Shown: in pieces, positions 25,567 to 33,815 of the stretch | How positions within the stretch are numbered: the stretch's first letter is position 1 | Layout of the letters: the number at the start of each line of letters is the position of its first letter | Source of the DNA: Eikenella glucosivorans | GTDB lineage: Bacteria; Pseudomonadota; Gammaproteobacteria; Burkholderiales; Neisseriaceae | Direction of reading: 5' to 3' | NCBI RefSeq assembly: GCF_016025525.2 | Contig: NZ_JACSGR010000006.1 | Span: 62,001-126,000 of the forward strand | DNA length: 64,000 nucleotides | Position numbers and translations under genes: made by a program | The notes under the pieces: model-generated | The model's input: only the letters and a program-made list of their open reading frames with translations | Database searches by the model: none | Told to the model about the DNA's origin: nothing

Positions 25567-26196
25567 ATGTCAAACATAAAAGAACAGATTGCGCAAAAAG
25601 TGGCCAGCTTTTTCAAAGCGGGAGACGTGGTGAACCTCGGCATCGGCATCCCCGGCCTGGTGCGCAACTATATTGTGGAAGGCGTGCAGCTGCATGCCGA
25701 AAACGGACTGCTCGGCTACGGCGGCCAGCCCGCTCCCGGCCAGGAAGACCCGCATTACATCAACGCCGGTGGGCAATTGGTCACCATGCCGCCCGGCGCC
25801 TCCGTGTCCGACAGCTGCGGCGCCTTCGGCCTGGTGCGCAGCGGTAAGCTGACCGCGGTGGTGCTCGGCGCCCTGCAAGTGGACGAAGAAGGCAGCATCG
25901 CCAACTGGAGCATTCCCGGCGGCCGCATCATGGGCATGGGCGGCGCGATGGACTTGGTGTCCGGCGCGAAGAGCGTGATTGTGGCGATGGAGCACAACGC
26001 CAAAAACGGCAGCGCGAAAATCCTCAAGAAATGCACCTGGCCGCTCACCGGCTTTCATGTGGTGGATACCATCGTCACCGAGCTGGGCGTTTTCGATGTG
26101 ACCGAACAAGGCTTGGTGGTGCGCGAGCTGTTTGACGGCGTGAGCAAGGAAGACGTGATTGCACGCACCGAAGCAACCCTGATTTTCAAAGATTAG
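25567..26196 (+). CDS. 3-oxoacid/acetoacetate CoA-transferase subunit B
   Basis: 209-residue beta subunit. The catalytic glutamate is Glu45 in HAENGLLGYGG. NLGIGIPGLV, GGQLVTMPPGASVSDSCGAF and LTGFHVVDTIVTELGVFDVT are typical of AtoA/ScoB proteins. It starts two bases after subunit A ends, behind an AGGAGG sequence inside the upstream gene's last codons. The thiolase gene follows 17 bp later, so acetoacetyl-CoA can go straight to thiolysis. Confidence 0.93.
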   Translation: MSNIKEQIAQKVASFFKAGDVVNLGIGIPGLVRNYIVEGVQLHAENGLLGYGGQPAPGQEDPHYINAGGQLVTMPPGASVSDSCGAFGLVRSGKLTAVVLGALQVDEEGSIANWSIPGGRIMGMGGAMDLVSGAKSVIVAMEHNAKNGSAKILKKCTWPLTGFHVVDTIVTELGVFDVTEQGLVVRELFDGVSKEDVIARTEATLIFKD

Positions 26197-26213
26197 AAGG
26201 AAAGGATAGAAAA

Positions 26214-27377
26214 ATGCGTGAAGCCGTAATCGTATCTGCCGTGCGTACCCCCGTGGGGCGCGCGCGCGGCGCCATCGCCTCGGTTAAAGCCTACGAACTG
26301 GGCGTGCTGACCGTGGGCGAAGCCGTGAAACGGGCAGGCATCGATCCCGCCGAAATCGACGAAATCATTTTCGGCAATCTGCTCAACACCGATTGCGTGA
26401 ACATTGCCCGTGTGATCGGGCTCGCCGCCGGGCTGCCTATCAGCGTGCCGGGCATCACCCTGAACCGCCAGTGCGCCTCCGGCCTGAACGCCATCGCCTA
26501 TGCCGCCGCGCTGATTCAGGCCGGCTACGGCGACGTGATGGTGGCCGGCGGCGTGGAAAGTGACTCCACCCGCTGCTACATCATGGATCGGCCCACCGCC
26601 GCCTACCAGGTGCGCCCGCCGTCTTGGACCGTGCCGCTCTCTGCGCCGAAGGAAATCGACATACCGATGGGCGTAACCGCCGAGAACCTGGCCAAGAAAT
26701 ACGGCCTAACCCGCGAGGAGTGCGACCAATTCGCGGTGGACAGCCACAAAAAAGCCGCTGCCGCTTGGGATAAGGGCTATTTCAACGAACAGATCATTCC
26801 GGTTACCGTGAAAAGCAAAAAGGGCGACATGGTGTTTGCCAAAGACGAGCCGCTGCGCCCGGACTGCAATCTGGAATCACTGGCCAAGCTGCCGCCCGCC
26901 TTCATCAAAGACGGCATCGTTACCGCCGGCAACAGCTCGCCGATGAGCGACGGCTCCGGCGCGGTGGTGGTGATGGAGCGCAAAAAGGCCGAAGCCCTGG
27001 GCTTGAAGATTTGGGCGAAAGTAAGCGGCTTTGCCGCCACCGGCGTGGACCCTTCCATCATGGGCATCGGCCCGGTGAGCGCCACGCAGAAACTGCTTAA
27101 AGCCAAAGGCATGACGCTCTCCGACATCGATTTAATCGAGATGAACGAAGCCTTCGCCGCCCAATCGCTTTCCTGCATCCGCGAATTGGATATGGACGTA
27201 TCCAAGCTCAACGTGAACGGCGGCGCGCTCGCCCTCGGCCACCCGCTGGCCGGTACCGGCGGCATCCTCGCCACCAAGCTGGTATACGAAATGGAACGCC
27301 GCGATGTGAACACCGGCCTGATTACCTTCTGCGCCGGCGGCGGGCAGGGTTTCTCCGCCTTGTTTGAACGGGTGTAG
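26214..27377 (+). CDS. thiolase (acetyl-CoA C-acyltransferase)
   Basis: 387-residue thiolase. The nucleophilic cysteine is Cys87 in NRQCASGLN, the C-terminal histidine is in NGGALALGHPLAGTG, and the second cysteine is Cys373 in FCAGGGQG. It should cleave a 3-ketoacyl-CoA such as acetoacetyl-CoA with CoA to acetyl-CoA. It differs clearly from the second thiolase at 29975 (NRQCASG against KVCGSG at the active site), so the two probably prefer different acyl chains. GAAGGAAAG precedes the ATG. Confidence 0.92.
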   Translation: MREAVIVSAVRTPVGRARGAIASVKAYELGVLTVGEAVKRAGIDPAEIDEIIFGNLLNTDCVNIARVIGLAAGLPISVPGITLNRQCASGLNAIAYAAALIQAGYGDVMVAGGVESDSTRCYIMDRPTAAYQVRPPSWTVPLSAPKEIDIPMGVTAENLAKKYGLTREECDQFAVDSHKKAAAAWDKGYFNEQIIPVTVKSKKGDMVFAKDEPLRPDCNLESLAKLPPAFIKDGIVTAGNSSPMSDGSGAVVVMERKKAEALGLKIWAKVSGFAATGVDPSIMGIGPVSATQKLLKAKGMTLSDIDLIEMNEAFAAQSLSCIRELDMDVSKLNVNGGALALGHPLAGTGGILATKLVYEMERRDVNTGLITFCAGGGQGFSALFERV

Positions 27378-27410
27378 GCCGGGCTTCCCAAGCAACACCA
27401 CCGGCCGAAA

Positions 27411-27521
27411 AGGCTACCTGAAAATTTTAGCTTCGCAGAAGCTTACGCTTTCAGGTAGCCTCCAATGCCATCTATACCCATCGTCCCCTTCCGGGCACGA
27501 ATACCGAAAAGGCTACCTGAA
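27411..27521. repeat. uptake-sequence cluster after the thiolase gene
   Basis: AGGCTACCTGAA (27411-27422) and its complement (27450-27461) flank TTAGCTTCGCAGAAGCTTACG, a short form of the dispersed repeat. A third copy lies at 27510-27521, with a broken partner after it. The remainder of the 27378-27669 gap shows no gene. Confidence 0.6.
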
Positions 27522-27669
27522 AATGCAGTGTAGCCTCCAATTCCATCTGCGGCAGGCAGCCGCCCCGCAACAGGCTGCATAAAGCACACGGCCCGCCGGG
27601 CAGCGTGCCGGCAACCCACACAAGAGGCTCCGACACATTTCCCCACCCCTACCAGCAAGGAGTTGTATC

Positions 27670-29646
27670 ATGAGCAGCAAATACCCCCACATGTTTCAGC
27701 CTTTAACCATCAAAGGCGTAACCTTCAAAAACCGGGTGTTCGCCTCCCCGATCACCACCAACCGCGTCGTTACCGACCAGGGCTACCCGACGCCGGAGGC
27801 CATCGACGTATACGAAACCAAAGCCAGGGGCGGTTTTGCCCAAGTCACGCTTACCGAAAGCTTCATCGACCATGAATATTCCTGGCGGCACGAGCACGGC
27901 TTAAACCTGTGGGAAAACCCGATGTCCACCATCCACATGGAGGCCATCATGATTCTGACCGAAGCCATCAAGGCGCACGGCGCGGTGGCCGCCATCCAGC
28001 TCAACCACGTCGGCGCCATGAACCACCCCGACACCATCCCCGGCCATAAAAACCCCATCGGCCCCTCCGCCTTCGTGCGCGAAGACGGCGTGCAGGTGGA
28101 AGAAATGACGGTGGAAATGATGGAAAAAACAGCCGCGCAATGGGCGGAAGTGGCCTGGGTGTGCAAATCGCTCGGCTTTCAAGTCATCAACCTGCACGGC
28201 GGACACGGCTGGCTGCTGAACCAGTTTATCTCGCCCAAATTCAACCACCGCACCGACGAATTCGGCGGCAGCATGGAAAACCGGGCGCGCTTTCCGATTA
28301 TGGTGTGTAAAAAAATCCGCGAGGTTTGCGGGGAAGATTTGCTGATTGAATACCGCCTGTCCGGCTCAGAACGGATGGAGGGCGGGATGACGCTGGATGA
28401 CGGCATCGAGTTTGCAAAAATTATCCAGCACCATGTGGATTTGATTCACGTAACGTCCGGCTCTTATCAGGATCACGTCAACACCAAAGCCTTCAGCTCC
28501 ATGTTCGATCCGCACGGCTGCAATTTGGACCTGGCCGAAGCGATTAAGAAACATGTTGATGTGCCGGTTATTTCGGTGGGCGGGTTTAATTCGCCGGAGC
28601 AGATCGAGGAAGCCATTGCCTCGGGGAAATGCGATATTGTCGCCATGGGGCGCCAACAGTTTGCCGATCCCGATTTTGTCAATAAAGCCCGCGACGGCAT
28701 AGAAGATCAAATCGCACCCTGCCTGCGCTGCTCCTGCTTCAACCCGCTGAGCTCCGATCCCGATGCCCGCCCGATCCCGGCCCTTTGGCACTGCACCGTC
28801 AACCCCCGCGGGCAACGGGAATTGCGTTGGCGGAATGCGCCACAGCCGAAAGGCAGTCGCCATGTGGTGGTGGTGGGCGGAGGCGTGGGCGGCATGTATG
28901 CGGCGGTTACCGCTGCGGAACGCGGCCACCGGGTAACCTTGCTGGAAAAATCAAACAAACTGGGCGGCGTGTTGTGGTTTACCGATATCGACAACGACAA
29001 AGAATCGTTGAAACGGTTTAAAGATTCCATGATCGCCCGTTGCCAATACCACAATGTGGATATCCGGCTAAATACGGAAGCAACTAGAGAATTGCTTGCA
29101 GAGATGCAGCCCGATTATGTGATCTGCGCCGTGGGCGGGCGGGCTTATGTGCCCGATATCAAGGGTATCGAGCATGCCAAACATGCGCTTTATGCCTATA
29201 CCCATCCGGATGAGGTGAGGAACAAGCGTGTGGCGATTATCGGCGGCGGCGATATCGGCTGCGAGTCGGGCTATTTCTTCGCTTCCGAATGGGGCGCGCA
29301 GGTTGCTATTTTGGAGAGGCGGAAAGATGTGATGCTGGATGCCCTGCCTTCCCAACGCACCGCCCTGATGCCTCGGATGGCCAAAGTGGGGATGGATCTC
29401 CTCTGTTCCGTACAGATACAGGAAATTACGGAAGACGGCGTGATTTATCTCGATAAAGAGGGCAATCAGCAGCAGGTTTCCGCCGATCTGGTGCTGCATT
29501 GCTGCGGCAGCCGCTCAAATGAGGATATCGTCAAACGGCTGGAAGGCGTTTGCCCGAGATTTATTGTGGTGGGCGATGCCAGACAGGCCAGGACGGTAAA
29601 AGAAGCCACTTACGAAGGATTCTGCGCAGCCATGGATGTGTTGTGA
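27670..29646 (+). CDS. NADH:flavin oxidoreductase, 2,4-dienoyl-CoA reductase-like (OYE family)
   Basis: 658 residues. An OYE-type TIM barrel spans about 1-350: FQPLTIKGVTFKNRVFASP, LNHVGAM and LHGGHGWLLNQFISPKFNHR. An Fe-S cysteine cluster follows, then tandem FAD/NAD-binding folds (VVVGGGVGGMYAA at about 400-412 and VAIIGGGDIGCE). Cysteines 351, 354, 356 and 375 have spacing C-x2-C-x-C-x18-C, unlike the C-x2-C-x3-C-x11-C of FadH, though the flanking CxVNPR is kept. It is predicted to reduce an activated C=C bond of the island's substrate. BaiCD/enoate-reductase-like activities are alternatives. CAAGGAG precedes the ATG. Confidence 0.87.
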   Translation: MSSKYPHMFQPLTIKGVTFKNRVFASPITTNRVVTDQGYPTPEAIDVYETKARGGFAQVTLTESFIDHEYSWRHEHGLNLWENPMSTIHMEAIMILTEAIKAHGAVAAIQLNHVGAMNHPDTIPGHKNPIGPSAFVREDGVQVEEMTVEMMEKTAAQWAEVAWVCKSLGFQVINLHGGHGWLLNQFISPKFNHRTDEFGGSMENRARFPIMVCKKIREVCGEDLLIEYRLSGSERMEGGMTLDDGIEFAKIIQHHVDLIHVTSGSYQDHVNTKAFSSMFDPHGCNLDLAEAIKKHVDVPVISVGGFNSPEQIEEAIASGKCDIVAMGRQQFADPDFVNKARDGIEDQIAPCLRCSCFNPLSSDPDARPIPALWHCTVNPRGQRELRWRNAPQPKGSRHVVVVGGGVGGMYAAVTAAERGHRVTLLEKSNKLGGVLWFTDIDNDKESLKRFKDSMIARCQYHNVDIRLNTEATRELLAEMQPDYVICAVGGRAYVPDIKGIEHAKHALYAYTHPDEVRNKRVAIIGGGDIGCESGYFFASEWGAQVAILERRKDVMLDALPSQRTALMPRMAKVGMDLLCSVQIQEITEDGVIYLDKEGNQQQVSADLVLHCCGSRSNEDIVKRLEGVCPRFIVVGDARQARTVKEATYEGFCAAMDVL

Positions 29647-29703
29647 GGCCGCCGTTTGATTGGGCAGGGATATGGAGTCCTCACCGATAAATCTTGCAGC
29701 AAA

Positions 29704-29856
29704 AGGCTACCTGAAATTTTCAGGTAGCCTTTTTTGCCTCACCGGGCACGGGAAAAAGAGGAAAAAGGGGGCGGTTGCTCCGGCAACCTTGCTGCATCGT
29801 GGAGCAGTATTTTATTTTCAGGTAGCCGCATTGGTTTGAATGGGGCTACCTGAAAA
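29704..29856. terminator. inverted uptake-sequence pairs between converging genes
   Basis: AGGCTACCTGAA (29704-29715) and its complement (29719-29730), with a six-T run, form a good bidirectional terminator. A second imperfect pair lies at about 29817-29856. The 29647-29974 gap contains nothing else that I can support. Confidence 0.7.
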
Positions 29857-29974
29857 ACGATACGAAAAGGCGGTTGTTTTTTGCAGCCGGCCTTTCAGCG
29901 CTTACGGCAACGGCAAACCCCGCCGCCCGATTTGCCGGACGGCGGGGTTTGCCGCATGCTTGCCCGATGGCGGA

Positions 29975-31156
29975 TCAAACCCGTTCCACAATCATGGCGA
30001 TGCCCTGCCCGCCGCCGATGCAGAGGGTGGCCAGGCCGGTTTGGGCGTTGCGCGCCTGCATGCCGTAGAGCAGGCTCACCAGGATGCGTGCGCCGCTGGC
30101 GCCGATGGGGTGGCCCAGCGCGATGGCGCCGCCGTTCAGGTTGACTTTGTTCATGTCCAGGCCCAGCTCTTTGCTCACGCCGAGTGCTTGGGCGGCAAAG
30201 GCTTCGTTGGCTTCGATTAAATCGATCTCGGCCAAATCCAGGCCGGCTTTTTTCAGGGCTTTTTTCACCGCCGGAATCGGCCCCAAGCCCATCACTTTCG
30301 GATCCACGCCGGCGCTGGCATAACCGCGGATGCGCGCCAGCGGGGTCAAGCCCAGCTCTTTGGCCTTGCCTTCGCTCATCAGCAGCAGGGCGGCCGCGCC
30401 GTCGTTGATGCCGGAAGCGTTGCCGGCGGTTACCGTGCCGCCCTCTTTCTTGAAGGCGGTTTTGAGCTTGGCCAGCGATTCGGCAGAGGTGGCTTTGGGG
30501 TGTTCGTCTTGGGCAAAAACGATGTCGCCTTTGCGGGTGGGGATGGTGACCGGCACGATTTCTTTTTCAAATGCGCCGGATTGGATGGCCTGTGCGGCCA
30601 GGGTTTGCGAGCGCAGGGCAAAGGCGTCTTGCTCTTCGCGGCTCAGGCCGTAGCGCTCGGCTACGTTTTCGGCGGTGATGCCCATGGGGTAGCGATTCAT
30701 GGCGCAGGTGAGCCCGTCTTCCAGCATGGTGTCGCGCAGGGCGAGGTTGCCCATTTTCACGCCGCGCCGCACTCTGCCGTCGAGCACATAGGGCGCCTGG
30801 CTCATGTTTTCCATGCCGCCGGCCACCACGATTTCCGCATCGCCGGCCACAATGGCCTGTGCGGCCAGCGCCACGCTTTTCAGGCCGGAGCCGCATACTT
30901 TGCTGATGGTGAACGATTCCGTTGTTTCGCCGATGTCGGCCTTCAGCGCGGCTTGGCGGGCGGGGTTTTGGCCGAGGCCGGCCTGCAGCACGTTGCCCAT
31001 GATCACTTCGTCTACCTGGCCCGCATCCACATTGGCGCGCCGCAATACTTCGCGGATCACGGTGGCGCCCAAATCCACGGCGGGCACGTCTGCCAAGCTG
31101 CCGTTAAAACTGCCGATGGCGGTACGCGCCGCGCTCACAATCACCACATTTTCCAT
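29975..31156 (-). CDS. acetyl-CoA C-acetyltransferase (second thiolase)
   Basis: 393-residue biosynthetic-type thiolase. MENVVIVSAARTAIGSFNG opens the protein, Cys88 lies in SKVCGSGLKS, the active His is in NGGAIALGHPIGASG, and the second Cys is in TLCIGGGQG. It should interconvert acetoacetyl-CoA and two acetyl-CoA. The frame is open to 31207, but the ATG at 31156 after AAGGAT gives the normal start. It is encoded opposite to the BKACE unit and next to the LysR gene. Confidence 0.93.
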   Translation of the reverse strand: MENVVIVSAARTAIGSFNGSLADVPAVDLGATVIREVLRRANVDAGQVDEVIMGNVLQAGLGQNPARQAALKADIGETTESFTISKVCGSGLKSVALAAQAIVAGDAEIVVAGGMENMSQAPYVLDGRVRRGVKMGNLALRDTMLEDGLTCAMNRYPMGITAENVAERYGLSREEQDAFALRSQTLAAQAIQSGAFEKEIVPVTIPTRKGDIVFAQDEHPKATSAESLAKLKTAFKKEGGTVTAGNASGINDGAAALLLMSEGKAKELGLTPLARIRGYASAGVDPKVMGLGPIPAVKKALKKAGLDLAEIDLIEANEAFAAQALGVSKELGLDMNKVNLNGGAIALGHPIGASGARILVSLLYGMQARNAQTGLATLCIGGGQGIAMIVERV

Positions 31157-31339
31157 ATCCAGTATCCTTAAAATTTGTTCGCTGCGGGAGTCTGCTCCCG
31201 ATTCCATAGCGGCCTTTCAACCGCTTCCGCTGAGGATTAAAGCCCAGGCGGCGGCGGAACTGAAATGCTTTTTGTGTGGCGGCCTATGCGTTTTCTGGAT
31301 AACCGTAAAACCGGTTTTCGGATGCTCTGGCATATAAAA

Positions 31340-31378
31340 AGGCTACCTGAAAAATGCTGTGGGGTTTTCAGGTAGCCT
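31340..31378 (-). terminator. inverted uptake-sequence pair after the LysR gene
   Basis: AGGCTACCTGAA (31340-31351) and its complement (31367-31378) form a hairpin between the leftward LysR gene and the second thiolase gene. A T run follows on the minus strand. Confidence 0.7.
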
Positions 31379-31406
31379 CTATTCGGCGAGGGTGCCGGCA
31401 ACGGGC

Positions 31407-32345
31407 TTATGCGGAAAGGGGGGCGGCTTCTTCCAGCCCGTCATGGGAATCCTGCCAATGCTGTTGGAAGGTTTTCACAAACAGGGCGGTGGCGGGGTTG
31501 CTGTTTTTCCGGCTCCAAATCAGTTCCATATTGTAGAAGTATTCCTGCTCGGCCACTTCCAGGAGCACGGTTTCGCTACCGAGCGAGCGGGCGCGGTGTT
31601 TGGGCAGCAGCAGTACGGTGTTTTTGTTGCGCTCCAGATTAAAAAAGCAGGTGCGTAGGTTGGGATATTCTTTGTACAGCGTGTATTGCAGGCGGTAGGC
31701 GGAGAGGAAGTGGGTGCTGAATTGGTCGGAATGGGTGAAGGCCTGCGGGTTTTCGCGGATGAGCGGGTAGCGGGCGATGTCGTGCAGCGAGGGTTTGCCG
31801 CCTTGCTGCGCCAGCTCGTGCGAACGGTGCACGGCCACGCACAGCGGGTCGGTGTGGAAGGGCAGGGTGTCGAAACCCTGCCATTGTTCCATCAGGTTGG
31901 GGCGGACGATAAAGCCGACGTCGGCATCGCCGTCGTCCAGCAGTTCCAGCAGTTGGTCTAATTCCACGTCGCGGTAGTGCACGGTGATGTCGGGGTGGGT
32001 GAGGTTGAATTGCTCCAGCACGCCAATCAGCAGCTGGGCAAAGGCTTCGCCGAGATAGGCAATGGCGATGCTGCGGCGGCTCTGGCCGGTGAATTGGCGG
32101 ATAAGGGACAGGGTATGCTCATATTGCCAAATGAGTTTGCGCGCTTCCGTGAGCAGCATTTCGCCCGCGCTGGTGAGCTTCACGCCGTGGGTGTCGCGCA
32201 GGAACAGGGGCGTGCCGAAAAAGTCTTCCAATTCCTTAATGTGCCGGCTCAATACAGGCTGGGTGATGAAGGATTTCTCCGCCGCTTTGGTGAAATTGAG
32301 GGTTTCGGCCAAGGTGATGAATTCGCGGAACAGGTGGATTTTCAT
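31407..32345 (-). CDS. LysR-family transcriptional regulator of the island
   Basis: 312 residues. The N-terminal winged HTH is MKIHLFREFITLAETLNFTKAAEKSF with SRHIKELEDFFGTPLFLR at about 30-50. The effector-binding domain (IAYLGEAFAQLLIGVLEQF, YRDVELDQLLELLDDGDADVGFI) fills the rest. The frame is open to 32420, but the ATG at 32345 follows AAAGGAGACA and is the usual LysR start. It diverges from an MFS-porin-reductase unit across 249 bp containing a perfect dyad. Control of the island by a pathway intermediate is inferred. Confidence 0.9.
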   Translation of the reverse strand: MKIHLFREFITLAETLNFTKAAEKSFITQPVLSRHIKELEDFFGTPLFLRDTHGVKLTSAGEMLLTEARKLIWQYEHTLSLIRQFTGQSRRSIAIAYLGEAFAQLLIGVLEQFNLTHPDITVHYRDVELDQLLELLDDGDADVGFIVRPNLMEQWQGFDTLPFHTDPLCVAVHRSHELAQQGGKPSLHDIARYPLIRENPQAFTHSDQFSTHFLSAYRLQYTLYKEYPNLRTCFFNLERNKNTVLLLPKHRARSLGSETVLLEVAEQEYFYNMELIWSRKNSNPATALFVKTFQQHWQDSHDGLEEAAPLSA

Positions 32346-32433
32346 ACGTTGTCTCCTTTGTTTTGCCGTTTGAAACCGAAGCCATGCTGCCGAGCACCAT
32401 GCCGATTTCAAAACGGGCACATTATGGCGCTAT

Positions 32434-32469
32434 GGGAATATGCCGCCTGGCTGCCGGCGGCATATTCCC
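32434..32469. promoter_or_regulatory. perfect 14-bp inverted repeat between lysR and the MFS gene
   Basis: GGGAATATGCCGCC (32434-32447) is followed by eight bases and its exact complement (32456-32469). It lies 89 bp upstream of the LysR ATG and 125 bp upstream of the MFS ATG. Such a dyad between divergent genes is a likely regulator site, though a transcript hairpin is also possible. Confidence 0.55.
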
Positions 32470-32594
32470 TTTGTTCTACTGATTATACCCAAAATGCATG
32501 ACCACCACGCAATAAAGAATTTCCACCGCCAAAGCCTCCTCTCTATATTCGGATGCACCTAATCAACTGCGGAAAATCCGGCAAGGAGTCTGTT

Positions 32595-33800
32595 ATGCAT
32601 ACGAATTTCAGGTGGTTTGTGGCCTTGGTGATGTTTATCGTTACCGCGTCCACTTCGCTTCTTTTGATCGCGCCGGTGACGGTGGTGGGGAGCATCGCGC
32701 AGTCTTCGGGCATGGCCCCGCCCACCATCATCACCATCGCCATGAGTACCTTCAACTTGTTCATTGTGGCGGCGGTGATGCTCGGCGGGATGCTGGTGGA
32801 CAAATTCGGTGTGAACAAAATCTACATTGGCGGCCTGCTGCTGGCGATTGCCGGCAATATGGTGGGCCTGATGGCGGGCAATTCGCCGGTGGGCCTGTTT
32901 GTTAGCCGCGCGTTGCAGGGCTTGGGCACGGGGCCGATTATGGTGTCAGTGGCCGTGTTGTCGCACCAGTGGTTTAAAGAAAACGAGCACGGCATCGTGG
33001 CCGGTTTGCAGGGCATGGCGGTGTCGGTGGGTATTGCCGCAGGCTTCCTGCTGGTGCCCCGCCTGGTGGAAGCCTCCGGTGGCAACTGGACGCAGTCTTA
33101 CCTCACGCTTTCCGCCATCAACGCGCTGGGTATCGCCCTCACCGTGGCTGTGATGCTCGGGCCAAAACCAGCTGCCGTGCAACACGCCGGCGCGGCGCCC
33201 GATGCCGATGCCCCGCCGCCGGAAAAATTCAAAATGCTCCAGCCTTTGGTGATTGTGGGCGGGCTGTGCTTCTTCGGCGGCACTTGGCTGCAGCAGTCGG
33301 TGAACTCCATCGGCTCCAGCTTCATCGGTGACGAACTGCACATGGGCCAGCTTGCCGGTGCCGACCTAATGTTCTACTACGCCATCGCTTTCGCCATCGG
33401 CTCGCCGATCAGCGGCTTTATCTCCGGCATGCTGCTCAAAGGCAAGAAAGACAATCTGGTATTGGCGGCCGCGTTTGCCGTGTCCGCCGTGTTCAGCTAC
33501 CTAATTGTGAATTGGACGGACACCGCCGGCCTGATTGCCTGCCTGATTGTGTTGGGCGTGTTCCAATCGTTTGTGAACCCCGTGGTGATGTCGTTCATCA
33601 CCAAATCCTATCCGCCGCACATCATCGGGCGCGTGGCCGGCTTCAGCATGACTTTCAGCTTTGTGGCAGGCATTCTTTCGCCCATCGCCTGTTCGTGGAT
33701 CTACAACCTGACCAAAACCTATAGCGCGTCGTTCCTCTTTATGGTGGGCGTGTCCATCGTGGGCATCCTGCTGGGGCTCAAACTGAAAAAAGCAGCGTGA
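32595..33800 (+). CDS. MFS transporter (island, rightward unit)
   Basis: 401-residue major facilitator with about 12 helices. It has the loop motif GGMLVDKFGVNKIYIGG, RALQGLGTGPIM and a hydrophilic centre rich in Ala, Asp and Pro. The overall look is that of anion:cation symporters and organic-acid permeases. The ATG at 32595 follows AAGGAGTCTG; the frame is open from 32553. It is the first gene of the unit diverging from lysR, with the porin gene 15 bp downstream, so it probably imports the island's substrate across the inner membrane. Confidence 0.87.
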   Translation: MHTNFRWFVALVMFIVTASTSLLLIAPVTVVGSIAQSSGMAPPTIITIAMSTFNLFIVAAVMLGGMLVDKFGVNKIYIGGLLLAIAGNMVGLMAGNSPVGLFVSRALQGLGTGPIMVSVAVLSHQWFKENEHGIVAGLQGMAVSVGIAAGFLLVPRLVEASGGNWTQSYLTLSAINALGIALTVAVMLGPKPAAVQHAGAAPDADAPPPEKFKMLQPLVIVGGLCFFGGTWLQQSVNSIGSSFIGDELHMGQLAGADLMFYYAIAFAIGSPISGFISGMLLKGKKDNLVLAAAFAVSAVFSYLIVNWTDTAGLIACLIVLGVFQSFVNPVVMSFITKSYPPHIIGRVAGFSMTFSFVAGILSPIACSWIYNLTKTYSASFLFMVGVSIVGILLGLKLKKAA

Positions 33801-33815
33801 AACGGAGGCATCAAA

